This document shows positions 24,030 through 33,033 of a DNA stretch of 64,000 bases, piece after piece. Source of the stretch: Hephaestia caeni (GTDB lineage: Bacteria > Pseudomonadota > Alphaproteobacteria > Sphingomonadales > Sphingomonadaceae); assembly GCF_003550065.1 (NCBI RefSeq), contig NZ_QXDC01000004.1:434001-498000 (forward strand). Reading direction: 5' to 3'. The notes beneath the pieces are model-generated. The model was not told where the DNA came from. It did no database searches and was given only the letters and a program-made list of their open reading frames with translations. Positions within the stretch are counted from its first letter, which is position 1, and each line of letters starts with the position of its first letter. A program made the translations under genes and the position numbers.

Positions 24030-24299
24030 ATGATGGACATCAGCACCCAGCCCGCCGCCGAACGGATCGCGCGCGTCCTCGCCGGCCAGCGGATCAGCGC
24101 CAATGCCGAAGGCGACGCGGAATCGGCGTCACGCGAGGTCGAGGAACGCTGGAGAGATTACCTGCCCGATGCCGCCGCTGTCCTGCGCACGCTGCGCGAG
24201 CCCGATTCCGCGATGGCCGACGCAGGCGATCCGGCGGTGTGGGAACGGATGATCCTCGCCGCGATCGAGCAAACCAAGCCGCAGACCGTGGTGCTGTAG
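24030..24299 (+). CDS. Small unknown protein
   Basis: The product has 89 residues. AGGAG at 24021-24025 precedes two adjacent ATG codons (24030 and 24033); the second is better spaced. The sequence is helical and acidic (ESASREVEERWRDYLPDAAA, then LRTLREPDSAMADAGD), a pattern I have seen in short conserved sphingomonad proteins. No function is known. It ends before a large palindromic repeat that may serve as its terminator. Confidence 0.7.
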   Translation: MMDISTQPAAERIARVLAGQRISANAEGDAESASREVEERWRDYLPDAAAVLRTLREPDSAMADAGDPAVWERMILAAIEQTKPQTVVL

Positions 24300-24321
24300 G
24301 GTTGTTTTGTTTGCGTGGATT

Positions 24322-24444
24322 GCGGCACCGGCCCGCTCCCCCACCCCCCTCCCATTCAGTATACTGCCGTTGGGAGGTGGGGTGGGGGTAACCCCACAAA
24401 GTAATACTTAGTGGGGACCCCGTGGGGGAGCGGGCCGGTGCCGC
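24322..24444. repeat. Long GC-rich palindromic repeat, copy 1
   Basis: The outer arms are 23 bases and perfect (24322-24344 with 24422-24444). Inside them a hairpin of CCTCCCA and TGGGAGG is closed by the loop TTCAGTATACTGCCGT. The loop contains CAGTATACTG, itself a palindrome. A further small hairpin CCCCAC...GTGGGG lies at 24391-24416. The core is shared with copy 2 at 29582. The 178-base gap otherwise holds nothing. Confidence 0.85.
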
Positions 24445-24477
24445 CTCTGTTTCAGCATAACTGAAACAGTCCAAAAG

Positions 24478-24906
24478 CTATTCGACCGGCGGCACGCCCA
24501 GCCGCGGGATCTCGATCGCCGGGCAGCGATCCATCACCACCTTGAGCCCCGCCGCCTCGGCGCGCGCGGCGGCGGCGTCGTTGATCACGCCCAATTGCAT
24601 CCACACCGCCTTCGCGCCCGCCGCGATCGCCTGATCGACAGCCTCACCCGCTGCCTGCGGCCGACGGAAGATATCGACCAGATCGATCGGTTCCCCGATC
24701 TGCGACAGCTCGCGCCAGACGAACTCGCCGTGGATATGCTCGCCGGTGATCTGCGGGTTGACCGGCAGCACGCGGTAACCGTGCTGCTGGAGGAACGCCA
24801 TGACGTGGTTCGAATCGCGATCCGGGCGGTCCGAGGCGCCGATCATCGCGATCGTCCGCGTGCCCGCCAGCAACGCGCGGATGTCGTCGTCGTTGGTGAT
24901 CGGCAT
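24478..24906 (-). CDS. CoA-binding domain protein (YccU-like)
   Basis: The product has 142 residues from ATG 24906 (MPITNDDD), which overlaps the mrp stop (TGATG). The Rossmann motif TIAMIGASDRPDRDSNHVMA followed by GYRVLPVNPQITGEHIHGE, then IDLVDIFRRPQ and KAVWMQLGVIND, is the small CoA-binding fold of succinyl-CoA synthetase type. The C-terminal Cys in VMDRCPAIE is conserved in YccU-like proteins. The enzyme role is unknown. It follows mrp in the same operon. Confidence 0.9.
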   Translation of the reverse strand: MPITNDDDIRALLAGTRTIAMIGASDRPDRDSNHVMAFLQQHGYRVLPVNPQITGEHIHGEFVWRELSQIGEPIDLVDIFRRPQAAGEAVDQAIAAGAKAVWMQLGVINDAAAARAEAAGLKVVMDRCPAIEIPRLGVPPVE

Positions 24907-25868
24907 CAGCGTTTCTCCTTCAGCCAGGCATCGATCGCATCGGCGATCCGGATGAACGCGGCGGCCTCGTCGCCGGTCCCCGTGACGGGGGGCGTGCCCG
25001 CATCGGAGGCCGCGCGGATCGCAAGATCGAGCGGCACCCGGCCGAGGAACGACACGCCCAGCTCGGCGGCGGCGGCCTCGGCGCCGCCGCGCCCGAACGG
25101 ATCGGATATCTCGCCGCAATGCGGGCAGGCATAGCCCGCCATATTCTCGACCATCCCGATGATCGGCACGTCGGTGCGGCGGAACAGGTCGATCGCGCGC
25201 CGCGCATCGATCAGCGCGAGATCCTGCGGCGTCGAGACGATCACCGCACCCGCGGGCTTGTGCTTCTGGACCATCGATAATTGCACGTCGCCGGTTCCCG
25301 GCGGCAGATCGAGCACCAGCGTATCGGCATCGCCCCAATTGGCGTCGACGAGCTGGCCGAGCGCGCCGCTCACCATCGGCCCGCGCCACGCGATCGCCTT
25401 GTCGGCGTCGACGAGCTGCCCCATCGACAGCAGCGGCACGCCGTACGGGGTCGCCACCGGCTGGAGGACTTTGTCGCGCGCCTGCGGGCGGCTGCCCTCG
25501 ACGCCCAGCAGCTTGGGCTGCGACGGGCCGTAGATATCGGCATCGACCAACCCCACCGCGCGTCCGGCCCGGTGGAGCGCGATCGCCAGATTGGCGGCGA
25601 CGGTCGATTTGCCGACCCCGCCCTTGCCGCTCGCGATCGCGATTAGGCGGCGCGCGGTGCGTTCGACGGTCAGCGCGACGCGCACCTCGGTCACCCCCGG
25701 CACCGCCGCCGCGGCCGCGCGCACGTCTTGTTCGAAGGCGTCGTGCGTGCTCTTCGGCAACCCGGTGACGTTGAGAATGATGCTCGCGGTGCCGTTCGCT
25801 AGCCGCGCGGTCGCGCGGCCTGCGGCGACCGGCGCGAGCGCGGCGCTAAGGGCTTCGTTATCGGACAT
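24906..25868 (-). CDS. mrp: Mrp/ApbC-type P-loop ATPase, iron-sulfur carrier
   Basis: The product has 320 residues from ATG 25868 (MSDNEALS). Its N-terminal 80 residues are a DUF59-like domain. The deviant Walker A is ASGKGGVGKST near residue 95, Walker B is TLVLDLPPGTGD and the C-terminal CxxC in YACPHCGE binds a 4Fe-4S cluster between subunits. It is thought to transfer iron-sulfur clusters to apoproteins. It is divergent from hflK with about 70 bases between starts, and is followed by a CoA-binding protein gene. Confidence 0.93.
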   Translation of the reverse strand: MSDNEALSAALAPVAAGRATARLANGTASIILNVTGLPKSTHDAFEQDVRAAAAAVPGVTEVRVALTVERTARRLIAIASGKGGVGKSTVAANLAIALHRAGRAVGLVDADIYGPSQPKLLGVEGSRPQARDKVLQPVATPYGVPLLSMGQLVDADKAIAWRGPMVSGALGQLVDANWGDADTLVLDLPPGTGDVQLSMVQKHKPAGAVIVSTPQDLALIDARRAIDLFRRTDVPIIGMVENMAGYACPHCGEISDPFGRGGAEAAAAELGVSFLGRVPLDLAIRAASDAGTPPVTGTGDEAAAFIRIADAIDAWLKEKR

Positions 25869-25938
25869 ACTGGGCGAGATAGGCGCCTCATGCGCTCTTG
25901 CCACTGTTTTTCTCAGTTCGCCCACCTATAAAGGCGGG

Positions 25939-27063
25939 ATGACGATCCTGACACGGTGGTGGCGGCGCCTTCCCATTCTGGCGAACGAGAGCAAGGGCCC
26001 CTGGGGCTCTGGCGGCAATGACGGCGGTGGCGATCGCGGCCCGCGTAATCCGTGGACGGTGCCGCCGGGCGCCCCGCGCGGCCGGTCCGCCCGGCCGACC
26101 GTGCTCGACGAATTTTTGAAGCGCGCGCGCGGCGGCGGCGGCGGCCCGGGCAGCGGCGGCGGTGGCGGCGGGCTTCCCGGCGGCGCCAACGGCCGCAGCC
26201 TCGCGATCATCGGCATCGTGCTGCTGCTCGGCGTGTGGGTGGTGTTCACCAGCTTCCACGTCATCGGCCCGCAGCAGCGCGGCGTCGTGACCTTGTTCGG
26301 CCGCTACACCAAGACGCTCGATCCCGGCTACAAGGTGACGCTGCCGGCGCCCTTCAATTCGGTGCAGAAGGTCGACGTCCAGGCGATCCGCACCGACGAT
26401 TTCCCGGAAGGCGACGCCACCAACCTGATGCTGACCGGCGACCAGAATCTGATCGACCTCAATTATCAGGTGCGCTGGAACGTCAAGAATCCGCAGAATT
26501 ACGTGTTCGAGATCAAGGATCCCGCCGCAACGCTGCGCGCGACCGCCGAAAGCGCGATGCGCGCGGTGATCGCGACCTCGACGCTCAACGACGCGATCGG
26601 CCCCGGCCAGAGCCGGATCACCCAGCGGGTGCAGGAATTGATGCAGCAGATTCTCGACAGCTACGGCTCGGGCCTCCAGGTGCAGGGCGTGGCGCTGCGC
26701 CGGGTCGATCCGCCCGCCGCGGTGATCGACGAATTCAAGGCGGTCTCCGCTGCGCAGCAGAGCGCGCAATCGGATATCAACCAGGCGCACACCTATGCCG
26801 AACAGATCATCGCGCGCGCGCAGGGCGAGGCGGCGCAGTTCGACAAGGTCTACGAACAATACAAGCTCGCGCCGGAGGTGACGCGGCGACGGATGTATTA
26901 TGAGACGATGGAGAATGTGCTGGGCAAGGCGCACAAGACGGTGATCGAGGATACGCGCAGCGGCGTCGTGCCCTATCTGCCGCTCAACAACGCCGCCGGC
27001 GCGCGGCCGGCGCCTGCGGCACCCGCCGCCACGCCTGCCCCCGCGCAGGGAGGCGGCCAATGA
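25939..27063 (+). CDS. hflK: HflK, FtsH-regulating membrane protease modulator
   Basis: The product has 374 residues from ATG 25939 (MTILTRWW), with AAGGCGGG just upstream. The cytoplasmic N-terminus is very Gly-rich (residues 60-80). One membrane segment follows (LAIIGIVLLLGVWVVFTSF, about 87-105), then the SPFH/band-7 domain to about residue 310 and a Pro-Ala tail. With HflC it forms the ring around FtsH that limits turnover of membrane proteins. The stop overlaps the hflC start (ATGA). Confidence 0.95.
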   Translation: MTILTRWWRRLPILANESKGPWGSGGNDGGGDRGPRNPWTVPPGAPRGRSARPTVLDEFLKRARGGGGGPGSGGGGGGLPGGANGRSLAIIGIVLLLGVWVVFTSFHVIGPQQRGVVTLFGRYTKTLDPGYKVTLPAPFNSVQKVDVQAIRTDDFPEGDATNLMLTGDQNLIDLNYQVRWNVKNPQNYVFEIKDPAATLRATAESAMRAVIATSTLNDAIGPGQSRITQRVQELMQQILDSYGSGLQVQGVALRRVDPPAAVIDEFKAVSAAQQSAQSDINQAHTYAEQIIARAQGEAAQFDKVYEQYKLAPEVTRRRMYYETMENVLGKAHKTVIEDTRSGVVPYLPLNNAAGARPAPAAPAATPAPAQGGGQ

Positions 27064-27938
27064 GCCGGTCGCTGCGCAACCCCGTCGTCATCGGCATCGT
27101 CGCGCTGGTCGTGGTGATCCTGCTCGCGAGCACTTTCGCGATCGTTCCCGAGACGCGCCAGGCGGTGATCCTGCGGCTCGAAAAGCCGGTCGGGCTGGTC
27201 AACGCGTGGAAACCGGGCCAGCAATTCGGCAATACCGGCGCCGGGCTGGTCGCGCGCTGGCCGTTCATCGACAAGCTCGTCTGGGTCGACAAGCGCGTGC
27301 TCGACGTCGATCTCGACAACCAGCAGGTGCTGTCGACCGATCAGCTCCGGCTCGAGGTCGACGCTTATGCGCGGTTCCGCATCGTCGATCCGCTCAAGGC
27401 GGTGGTCGCGACCGGCAGTTCGTCGGCGACCGAGCAGCGCGTCGCCGAGCAGCTCCAGCCGATCCTCGGCTCGGCGCTGAGGAGCGAGTTGGGCAAGCGG
27501 CCGTTCGTGGCGCTGCTCAGCCCCGAACGCGGCGAGGTGATGGACAATATCCAGGCCGGGCTCCAGCGCGTCGCCAACCAATATGGCGTCGAGATCGTCG
27601 ACGTGCGCATCCGCCACGCCGACCTGCCCGACGGCACGCCGCTCACCAGCGCGCTCCAGCGCATGGCGACCGCGCGCCAGCAGGAAGCCGCGACGATCCG
27701 CGCGCAGGGCCAGAAACAGGCGCAGATCATCCGCGCCGAGGCCGACGCGCAGGCGTCGCACGTCTATGCCGAGAGTTTCAGCAAGGATGCGTCCTTCTAC
27801 GATTTCTATCGCGCTATGCAGTCGTACGAGCGGACCTTCGTCGATGACGGCGATCCCTCGACGCCCACCGATCAGACCGACATCATCCTCTCCCCCGACA
27901 GCGAGTATCTCCGCCAGTTCTCGGGCCGGGGACGCTGA
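27060..27938 (+). CDS. hflC: HflC, partner of HflK
   Basis: The product has 292 residues. The N-terminal anchor (VVIGIVALVVVILLASTFAI) is followed by the SPFH domain (ETRQAVILRLEKPVG to DVRIRHADLPDG) and a coiled-coil stretch rich in Gln, Ala and Glu (QQEAATIRAQGQKQAQIIRA). It assembles with HflK into the periplasmic cap over FtsH. The start overlaps the hflK stop by 4 bases, so both are made in a fixed ratio. A 7-base inverted repeat GGTTCAG...CTGAACC lies in the gap before the protease gene. Confidence 0.95.
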   Translation: MSRSLRNPVVIGIVALVVVILLASTFAIVPETRQAVILRLEKPVGLVNAWKPGQQFGNTGAGLVARWPFIDKLVWVDKRVLDVDLDNQQVLSTDQLRLEVDAYARFRIVDPLKAVVATGSSSATEQRVAEQLQPILGSALRSELGKRPFVALLSPERGEVMDNIQAGLQRVANQYGVEIVDVRIRHADLPDGTPLTSALQRMATARQQEAATIRAQGQKQAQIIRAEADAQASHVYAESFSKDASFYDFYRAMQSYERTFVDDGDPSTPTDQTDIILSPDSEYLRQFSGRGR

Positions 27939-28026
27939 CGATCCGTTCATATTCAATCGAGGTTCAGCAAATAATCGGCAAAAGCCGCGCGACGCCTGAA
28001 CCGAACAGAGAAGAGGAAATCCCTAC

Positions 28027-29550
28027 GTGCGCTACGCCTTTGCGATAACCGGTGCCCTGTTGCTCGGCGGCGCGGCCGCCACGATGACCCTCCAGCAGCC
28101 GCTCGGCGCGCAGCAGGCGCAGAACGAGCCCGGCGCGATCAACGCCGTCGCCCCCAAGGCGGGCGCGCCGATGAGCTTCGCGGACATGGTGGCGAAACTC
28201 CAGCCGGCGGTGGTCAACATCTCGACCACGCAGCACATCAAGGTCCAGCAGCAGAATCCCTTCGCCGGCACGCCGTTCGAGGATTTCTTCCAGCAATTCG
28301 GCGGCGGTGGCGGCGGTGGCCCGATCACGCGCGAAGGCGAGTCGCTCGGCTCGGGCTTCCTGATCTCGCCCGACGGCTATGTCGTCACCAACAACCACGT
28401 CATCGCGCCCGGTGCGCAGGGCGCGACCGTCGATACGATCACGGTGACGCTTACCGATCGCAAAGAATACAAGGCCCGCGTCGTCGGCCGCGACGCCAAG
28501 TCCGACCTCGCGGTGCTCAAGATCGACGCCACCGACCTGCCCTACGTCAAGTTCGGCGACTCGGGGAATGCGCGCGTCGGCGACTGGGTGATCGCGATCG
28601 GCAACCCGTTCGGGATCGGCTCGTCGGTGACGGCGGGGATCATCTCGGCGGTCCACCGCACCACCGATCCCGGCGGCTACGATCACTTCATCCAGACCGA
28701 CGCCTCGATCAACCGCGGCAATTCGGGCGGCCCGATGTTCGACATGCACGGCAATGTGATCGGCATCAATTCGCAGATCCTGTCGCCCACCGGCGGCAAT
28801 GTCGGCATCGGTTTCGCGATTCCGGCCGAGGAAGCCAAGCCGATCGTCAACACGCTGATGAAGGGCGGCAAGATCGAGCGCGGCTATCTCGGCGTCGGCA
28901 TCCAGCCGGTCACCGACGACATCGCCGCGGCGCTCGGCCTGCCCAAGAACCGCGGCGAGATCGTCGCCCGCGTCGAACCCGATGGTCCTGCTTCCAAGGC
29001 CGGGCTCAAGCAGGGCGACGTCATCGTCCGCGTCAACGGGCAGGAGGTCACTCCCGATCAGTCGCTCAGCTATCTGGTCGCCAACCTGTCGCCGGGCACG
29101 CGCGTGCCGATCGAACTGATCCGCGGCGGCAAGCACCAGACCGTCACCGCGACGATGGCGACGCGTCCCTCGGAGGAGGAACTCGCCGGCTTCAACCCCG
29201 ACGGATCGTCACCCGCCCCCGACGAGGGCGACGAGACGACCAGCGAGTCGACCACCGAAGCGATCGGGCTCACCACCACGCCGCTGACGCCGACGATCGC
29301 GCGGCAGGTGGGTGTCGACGCTGCGACCCGCGGGCTCGTCATCACCGCGGTCGATCCGTCGAGCAATGCCGCGCAGAGCCTGCGCCGCGGCGACGTGATC
29401 GTCTCGGCGAACGGCGCGCAGGTCTCGACGCCGAAGGAACTGTCGGACGCCGTCGCCGCCGCCAAGCGCGGTGGCCGCGATCAGGTGCTGCTGTTCGTCC
29501 AGCGCGGGCGCGGCGGCAGCGGGTTCATCCCGGTCAAGATCAAGAACTGA
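28027..29550 (+). CDS. degP: DegP/HtrA-type periplasmic serine protease
   Basis: The product has 507 residues from GTG 28027, with AGAGG 10 bases upstream. A signal peptide or anchor (FAITGALLLGGAAATM) leads into a trypsin-like domain with the triad His124 (VTNNHVI), Asp160 (KSDLAVLKI) and Ser233 (RGNSGGP). Two PDZ domains follow at about 275-370 and 400-500. A Gly-rich loop lies at 92-98 before the LGSGFLISPDG core. It degrades or refolds damaged envelope proteins. It lies 88 bases after hflC, suggesting one membrane-quality unit. Confidence 0.95.
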   Translation: MRYAFAITGALLLGGAAATMTLQQPLGAQQAQNEPGAINAVAPKAGAPMSFADMVAKLQPAVVNISTTQHIKVQQQNPFAGTPFEDFFQQFGGGGGGGPITREGESLGSGFLISPDGYVVTNNHVIAPGAQGATVDTITVTLTDRKEYKARVVGRDAKSDLAVLKIDATDLPYVKFGDSGNARVGDWVIAIGNPFGIGSSVTAGIISAVHRTTDPGGYDHFIQTDASINRGNSGGPMFDMHGNVIGINSQILSPTGGNVGIGFAIPAEEAKPIVNTLMKGGKIERGYLGVGIQPVTDDIAAALGLPKNRGEIVARVEPDGPASKAGLKQGDVIVRVNGQEVTPDQSLSYLVANLSPGTRVPIELIRGGKHQTVTATMATRPSEEELAGFNPDGSSPAPDEGDETTSESTTEAIGLTTTPLTPTIARQVGVDAATRGLVITAVDPSSNAAQSLRRGDVIVSANGAQVSTPKELSDAVAAAKRGGRDQVLLFVQRGRGGSGFIPVKIKN

Positions 29551-29581
29551 GGCGCGCCGCGCCGTTACGTTTTTGGTTAGA

Positions 29582-29667
29582 GGCGGCGCCGGCCCGCTCC
29601 CCCTCCCCGCCTCCCATTCAGTATACTGCCGTTGGGAGGCGGGGAGGGGGAGCGGGCCAGCGCCGCC
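29582..29667. repeat. Long GC-rich palindromic repeat, copy 2
   Basis: The arms 29582-29616 and 29633-29667 pair at 34 of 35 positions around the 16-base loop TTCAGTATACTGCCGT, whose CAGTATACTG is a palindrome. The loop and inner stem are identical to copy 1 at 24322. It lies 32 bases after the degP stop and may end that transcript. The rest of the 203-base gap holds the promoter of the next gene and nothing else visible. Confidence 0.88.
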
Positions 29668-29753
29668 CGTCCACGCAAGTGGAACAAACTCCGGGCTTCC
29701 GTCGCGCGCCGCTTCGCGCGATAGCGGGGCGGTAACGGTCGGGAGAAACGCAC

Positions 29754-31346
29754 ATGGCGGACAGCATCTTTATCGGCACGACGGCAGCAGGTGAGCGGCA
29801 GGAGCTTCAGCTCAAGCGCGCCAACCGCCACGGCCTGATCGCGGGCGCCACCGGCACCGGCAAGACGGTGACGCTCCAGGGCATCATCGAAGGCCTGTCG
29901 GCCGAAGGCGTGCCGTGCTTCGTCGCCGACGTGAAGGGCGATCTCTCGGGCCTCGCGATGGCCGGCGCACCCACCGCCAAGACGCACGAGCCCTTCGCCA
30001 AGCGCGCCGCCGAGATCGGCTATTCGGATTGGTCCTATGCCGACAACCCCGTCCAGTTCTGGGATCTGTTCGGCGAACAGGGCCACCCCATCCGCACCAC
30101 CATTTCCGAAATGGGGCCGCTGCTGCTCGCGCGGCTGATGGATTTGAACGAAGTGCAGGAAGGCGTGCTGACGATCGCCTTCACCGTCGCCGACAAGGAG
30201 GGGCTGTTGCTCCTCGATCTCGACGACCTGCAAGCGATGCTGGTCGCGTGCGGCGCGCGCGCTGACGAACTGACGACGACCTACGGCAACGTCTCGAAGC
30301 AATCGGTGGGCGCGATCCAGCGCTCGCTGCTCCAGCTTCGCAGCCAGGGCGGCGACCATTTCTTCGGCGAGCCCGCGCTGGCGATGAGCGACTTCATCGG
30401 ACACGACGACGCAGGCCGCGGCATCGTCAACATCCTCGCCGCCGACAAATTGATGGCGAGCCCCAAGCTCTACGCAACCTTCCTGCTGTGGCTGCTGAGC
30501 GAATTGTTCGAACAGCTCCCCGAGGTCGGCGATCCCGACAAGCCCGTGCTCGCCTTCTTCTTCGATGAGGCGCACCTGCTGTTCGATGACGCGCCCGGCG
30601 CGTTGCTCGACAAGATCGAACAGGTCGTCCGGCTGATCCGGTCGAAAGGCGTCGGCGTCTATTTCATCACCCAGAACCCGATCGACGTGCCCGACAAGGT
30701 GGCGGGGCAGCTCGGCAACCGCGTCCAGCACGCGTTGCGCGCGTTCACGCCGCGCGATCAGGCGGCGGTCAAATCGGCGGCGCAGACCTTCCGCGCCAAC
30801 CCCGATATCGACGTCGCCACCGCGATCACCGAATTGAAGGTCGGCGAGGCGCTGGTGTCGCTGCTCCAGCCTGACGGCGCGCCCGCGCCGGTGACGCGCA
30901 CGCTGATCAAGCCGCCGCGCAGCCGGGTCGGCCCGGTGACGAAGGTCGAGCGCGGCGTGCTGATCCAGACCGACGCGATCGGCAGCAAATACGACACCGT
31001 CATCGATCGCGAATCGGCCGAGGAGCTGCTCAAGGCTAAAGCCGACGAGGCGAGCGCGGCGGCGGCCGAGGCCAAGGCGCAGGACGAGGCCGCAAAAGCC
31101 GCCGCCGCCAAGGCGAAGGAAGATGCCCGCGCCGCCAAGGAGGCCGAACGCGCGCGTATCGCCGCCGAGCGTGAGGCGAAGAATTCGCCGTGGAACCGCG
31201 CGGTCACCTCGGCGACGCGATCGGCCTCGTCGGCGGTCGGGCGGCAGGTCGCGACGCAGGTTTCCAAGGCGGTGTTCGGCAGCTCGCGCGGCGTCGGCGC
31301 CAGCATCGTGCGCGGTATCCTCGGCGGGCTGTTCCGGGGGCGGTAG
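29754..31346 (+). CDS. HerA-like helicase/ATPase (DUF853 family)
   Basis: The product has 530 residues. The Walker A is [12 protein letters not shown] (about 29-40), the sensor region [14 protein letters not shown] follows at about 58, and Walker B is [12 protein letters not shown] near 265. The C-terminal third is a charged Ala-Glu-Lys coiled coil (residues about 425-475) with a basic tail. This is the DUF853/YjgR family of HerA-type P-loop ATPases, widespread and poorly characterised; a DNA translocase or nuclease-associated role has been suggested. No nuclease gene is adjacent, so its partner is not in view. Confidence 0.88.
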   Translation: MADSIFIGTTAAGERQELQLKRANRHGLIAGATGTGKTVTLQGIIEGLSAEGVPCFVADVKGDLSGLAMAGAPTAKTHEPFAKRAAEIGYSDWSYADNPVQFWDLFGEQGHPIRTTISEMGPLLLARLMDLNEVQEGVLTIAFTVADKEGLLLLDLDDLQAMLVACGARADELTTTYGNVSKQSVGAIQRSLLQLRSQGGDHFFGEPALAMSDFIGHDDAGRGIVNILAADKLMASPKLYATFLLWLLSELFEQLPEVGDPDKPVLAFFFDEAHLLFDDAPGALLDKIEQVVRLIRSKGVGVYFITQNPIDVPDKVAGQLGNRVQHALRAFTPRDQAAVKSAAQTFRANPDIDVATAITELKVGEALVSLLQPDGAPAPVTRTLIKPPRSRVGPVTKVERGVLIQTDAIGSKYDTVIDRESAEELLKAKADEASAAAAEAKAQDEAAKAAAAKAKEDARAAKEAERARIAAEREAKNSPWNRAVTSATRSASSAVGRQVATQVSKAVFGSSRGVGASIVRGILGGLFRGR

Positions 31347-31356
31347 GAAGCGATCC

Positions 31357-31884
31357 GTGGCCGACGCCGGCACCGGGCAGCCGCGCGCCGTCTGGCGGCC
31401 GATGGCCGTGCGCGACCTGCCGGCGGTGAACGCGATCGCCGCCACGAGCTATCCCGACCATATCGAAGATCCCGCAATCTTCCGCGAGCGCCTCGCGCTG
31501 TTCCCCGGCGGCTGCTTCGTTCTCGGCGACGGCGGCGCCGCGATCATGGGCTATATCATCAGCCATCCGGCGGTGTTCGGGCAGCCGCCGACGCTCAACC
31601 GCCTGCTCGGCGCCATCCCGGAGCAAGCGGATTGCTATTATATCCACGATCTCGCGCTCGCGCCGGCCGCGCGGGGCAGCGGCGCCACGCGGGATATCGT
31701 CGCCCGCATCGGCACGGTCGCGGCGCGGTTGGGCTATGCGCGCATCGGCCTCGTCGCGGTCAACGAATCGACGCCGTTCTGGGCACGCCGTGGCTTCACC
31801 CCCGAGCATTCACCCGATATCATCGCCCGGCTCGCGTCCTATGGGGCGGGCAGCGTTTATCTGAGCGCCCCGTCGGCGGCGTAA
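31357..31884 (+). CDS. GNAT-family N-acetyltransferase
   Basis: The product has 175 residues from GTG 31357, preceded by TAGGAAG. The GNAT fold shows RPMAVRDLPAVNAIA at the start and FVLGDGGAAIMGYIISHP as the central strand pair. The acetyl-CoA motif A follows as DLALAPAARGSGATRDIV, then GLVAVNESTPFWARRGF. The acceptor substrate cannot be inferred. It begins 10 bases after the HerA-like gene, so it is probably co-transcribed, and it converges on the YeiH-type gene with only 9 bases between. Confidence 0.88.
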   Translation: MADAGTGQPRAVWRPMAVRDLPAVNAIAATSYPDHIEDPAIFRERLALFPGGCFVLGDGGAAIMGYIISHPAVFGQPPTLNRLLGAIPEQADCYYIHDLALAPAARGSGATRDIVARIGTVAARLGYARIGLVAVNESTPFWARRGFTPEHSPDIIARLASYGAGSVYLSAPSAA

Positions 31885-31893
31885 GACAGCGCC

Positions 31894-32952
31894 TTACTCC
31901 AGCGTGACGCTGGCGAGCAGGAGCATGCCGAGGCCACCGAGCACCGCCAGCGACAGCAGCACCGCCGCCGTGACGCGCGGCCCCGCAGCGCGCACGCTGC
32001 GCACATCGACGCCGAGCCCCAGCCCCGCCATCGCGACGATCGTCAACGGCCCCGCCCCCGCCGCGAGGCTCGATGCGAGATGCGCCGGCACCCAACCCAG
32101 CGCCCGCAGCGCGGCGAGCGCCAGGAATCCGAGAATGAACCACGGCACGAGGTGCGCGATCGGCGGCACACCCCGCCCCTGCGTCGTCGCCGTCCAGCCG
32201 AGCCGCCGCGCGACCACCGCCAGCACCGCGCAGACCGGCCCCAGCATCAGCACGCGCGTCAGCTTGACCAATGTACCCATCTGCACCGCCGCGGGCCCCA
32301 TCGGCGCCGCGGCGGCGAGCACCTGGGGCACCGCATAAACCGTCAGCCCCGCCAGCGCGCCTGCCTTGGCGCCGCTAAAACCCGCCAGCGCCGCGATCCC
32401 CGGCATCGCCAGCACCACGACGACGCCGAGCACCGCGGTGAAGCCGATCGCGGCCGCGACATCGTCGGATTCGGCGTCGATCGCCGGCGCCACCGCCGCG
32501 ATCGCCGAATTGCCGCAGATCGCGTTGCCGCACGCGATCAACATCGCCATCTTCGCGGGCAGCCCCAGCGCGCGCCCGATCGCCACCCCGGCGCCGATCG
32601 CCAGCGCCACCGTCGCCGCGATCGCCGCGACGAGCACCGGCCCCGATGCGAGCATCGCGTGGACGTCGAGCGAAGCACCGAGCAGCACGATCGCGACTTC
32701 GAGCACCGGCTTGGCGGCGACGTCGATCCCGCGATGCGCGCGCGCCGGCACCAGCCCCGCCGAGCGCGCGCCGGCGCCGAGCACGATCGCGATCACCAGC
32801 GCTTCGATCCATGCCTTGCCGGTCAGCGCGCGCTCGATCTCCTCAAGCGAATGCGCCGCGAGCGCGATCAGGATCGCGAGGCAAAGGCCGGGCACGACGG
32901 CGGCGGCGGTTTCCGACAAAGGCAAGCGAGGGGCGGCGAGTATTTTGGACAT
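31894..32952 (-). CDS. YeiH-family (UPF0324) putative sulfate exporter
   Basis: The product has 352 residues from ATG 32952 (MSKILAAP). About ten membrane segments are visible. The segment LIACGNAICGNSAIAAVAPA near residue 150 is the hallmark CGNAICGNSA motif of the UPF0324 family. Members are often called sulfate or anion exporters, linked to LysR/CysB-like regulators, but the transported ion is not proven here. It is divergent from a LysR gene across an 81-base region with an 11-base perfect inverted repeat. Confidence 0.9.
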   Translation of the reverse strand: MSKILAAPRLPLSETAAAVVPGLCLAILIALAAHSLEEIERALTGKAWIEALVIAIVLGAGARSAGLVPARAHRGIDVAAKPVLEVAIVLLGASLDVHAMLASGPVLVAAIAATVALAIGAGVAIGRALGLPAKMAMLIACGNAICGNSAIAAVAPAIDAESDDVAAAIGFTAVLGVVVVLAMPGIAALAGFSGAKAGALAGLTVYAVPQVLAAAAPMGPAAVQMGTLVKLTRVLMLGPVCAVLAVVARRLGWTATTQGRGVPPIAHLVPWFILGFLALAALRALGWVPAHLASSLAAGAGPLTIVAMAGLGLGVDVRSVRAAGPRVTAAVLLSLAVLGGLGMLLLASVTLE

Positions 32953-32983
32953 GCCGATTCCATGCGCGTGTGCGATCAATCAT

Positions 32984-33014
32984 TCGAACGAAACATTCTT
33001 GTGGTTTCGTTCGA
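32984..33014. promoter_or_regulatory. LysR-type operator between YeiH and LysR genes
   Basis: TCGAACGAAAC (32984-32994) and GTTTCGTTCGA (33004-33014) are perfect 11-base arms with a 9-base spacer. The dyad is centred in the 81-base divergent gap, starting 20 bases before the LysR start and 32 bases before the YeiH start. A partial extension on each side (GATCAATC and GATTGATT) adds symmetry. It is the likely binding site of the LysR protein for both genes. Confidence 0.8.
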
Positions 33015-33033
33015 TTTACCCGATTGATTGAGC

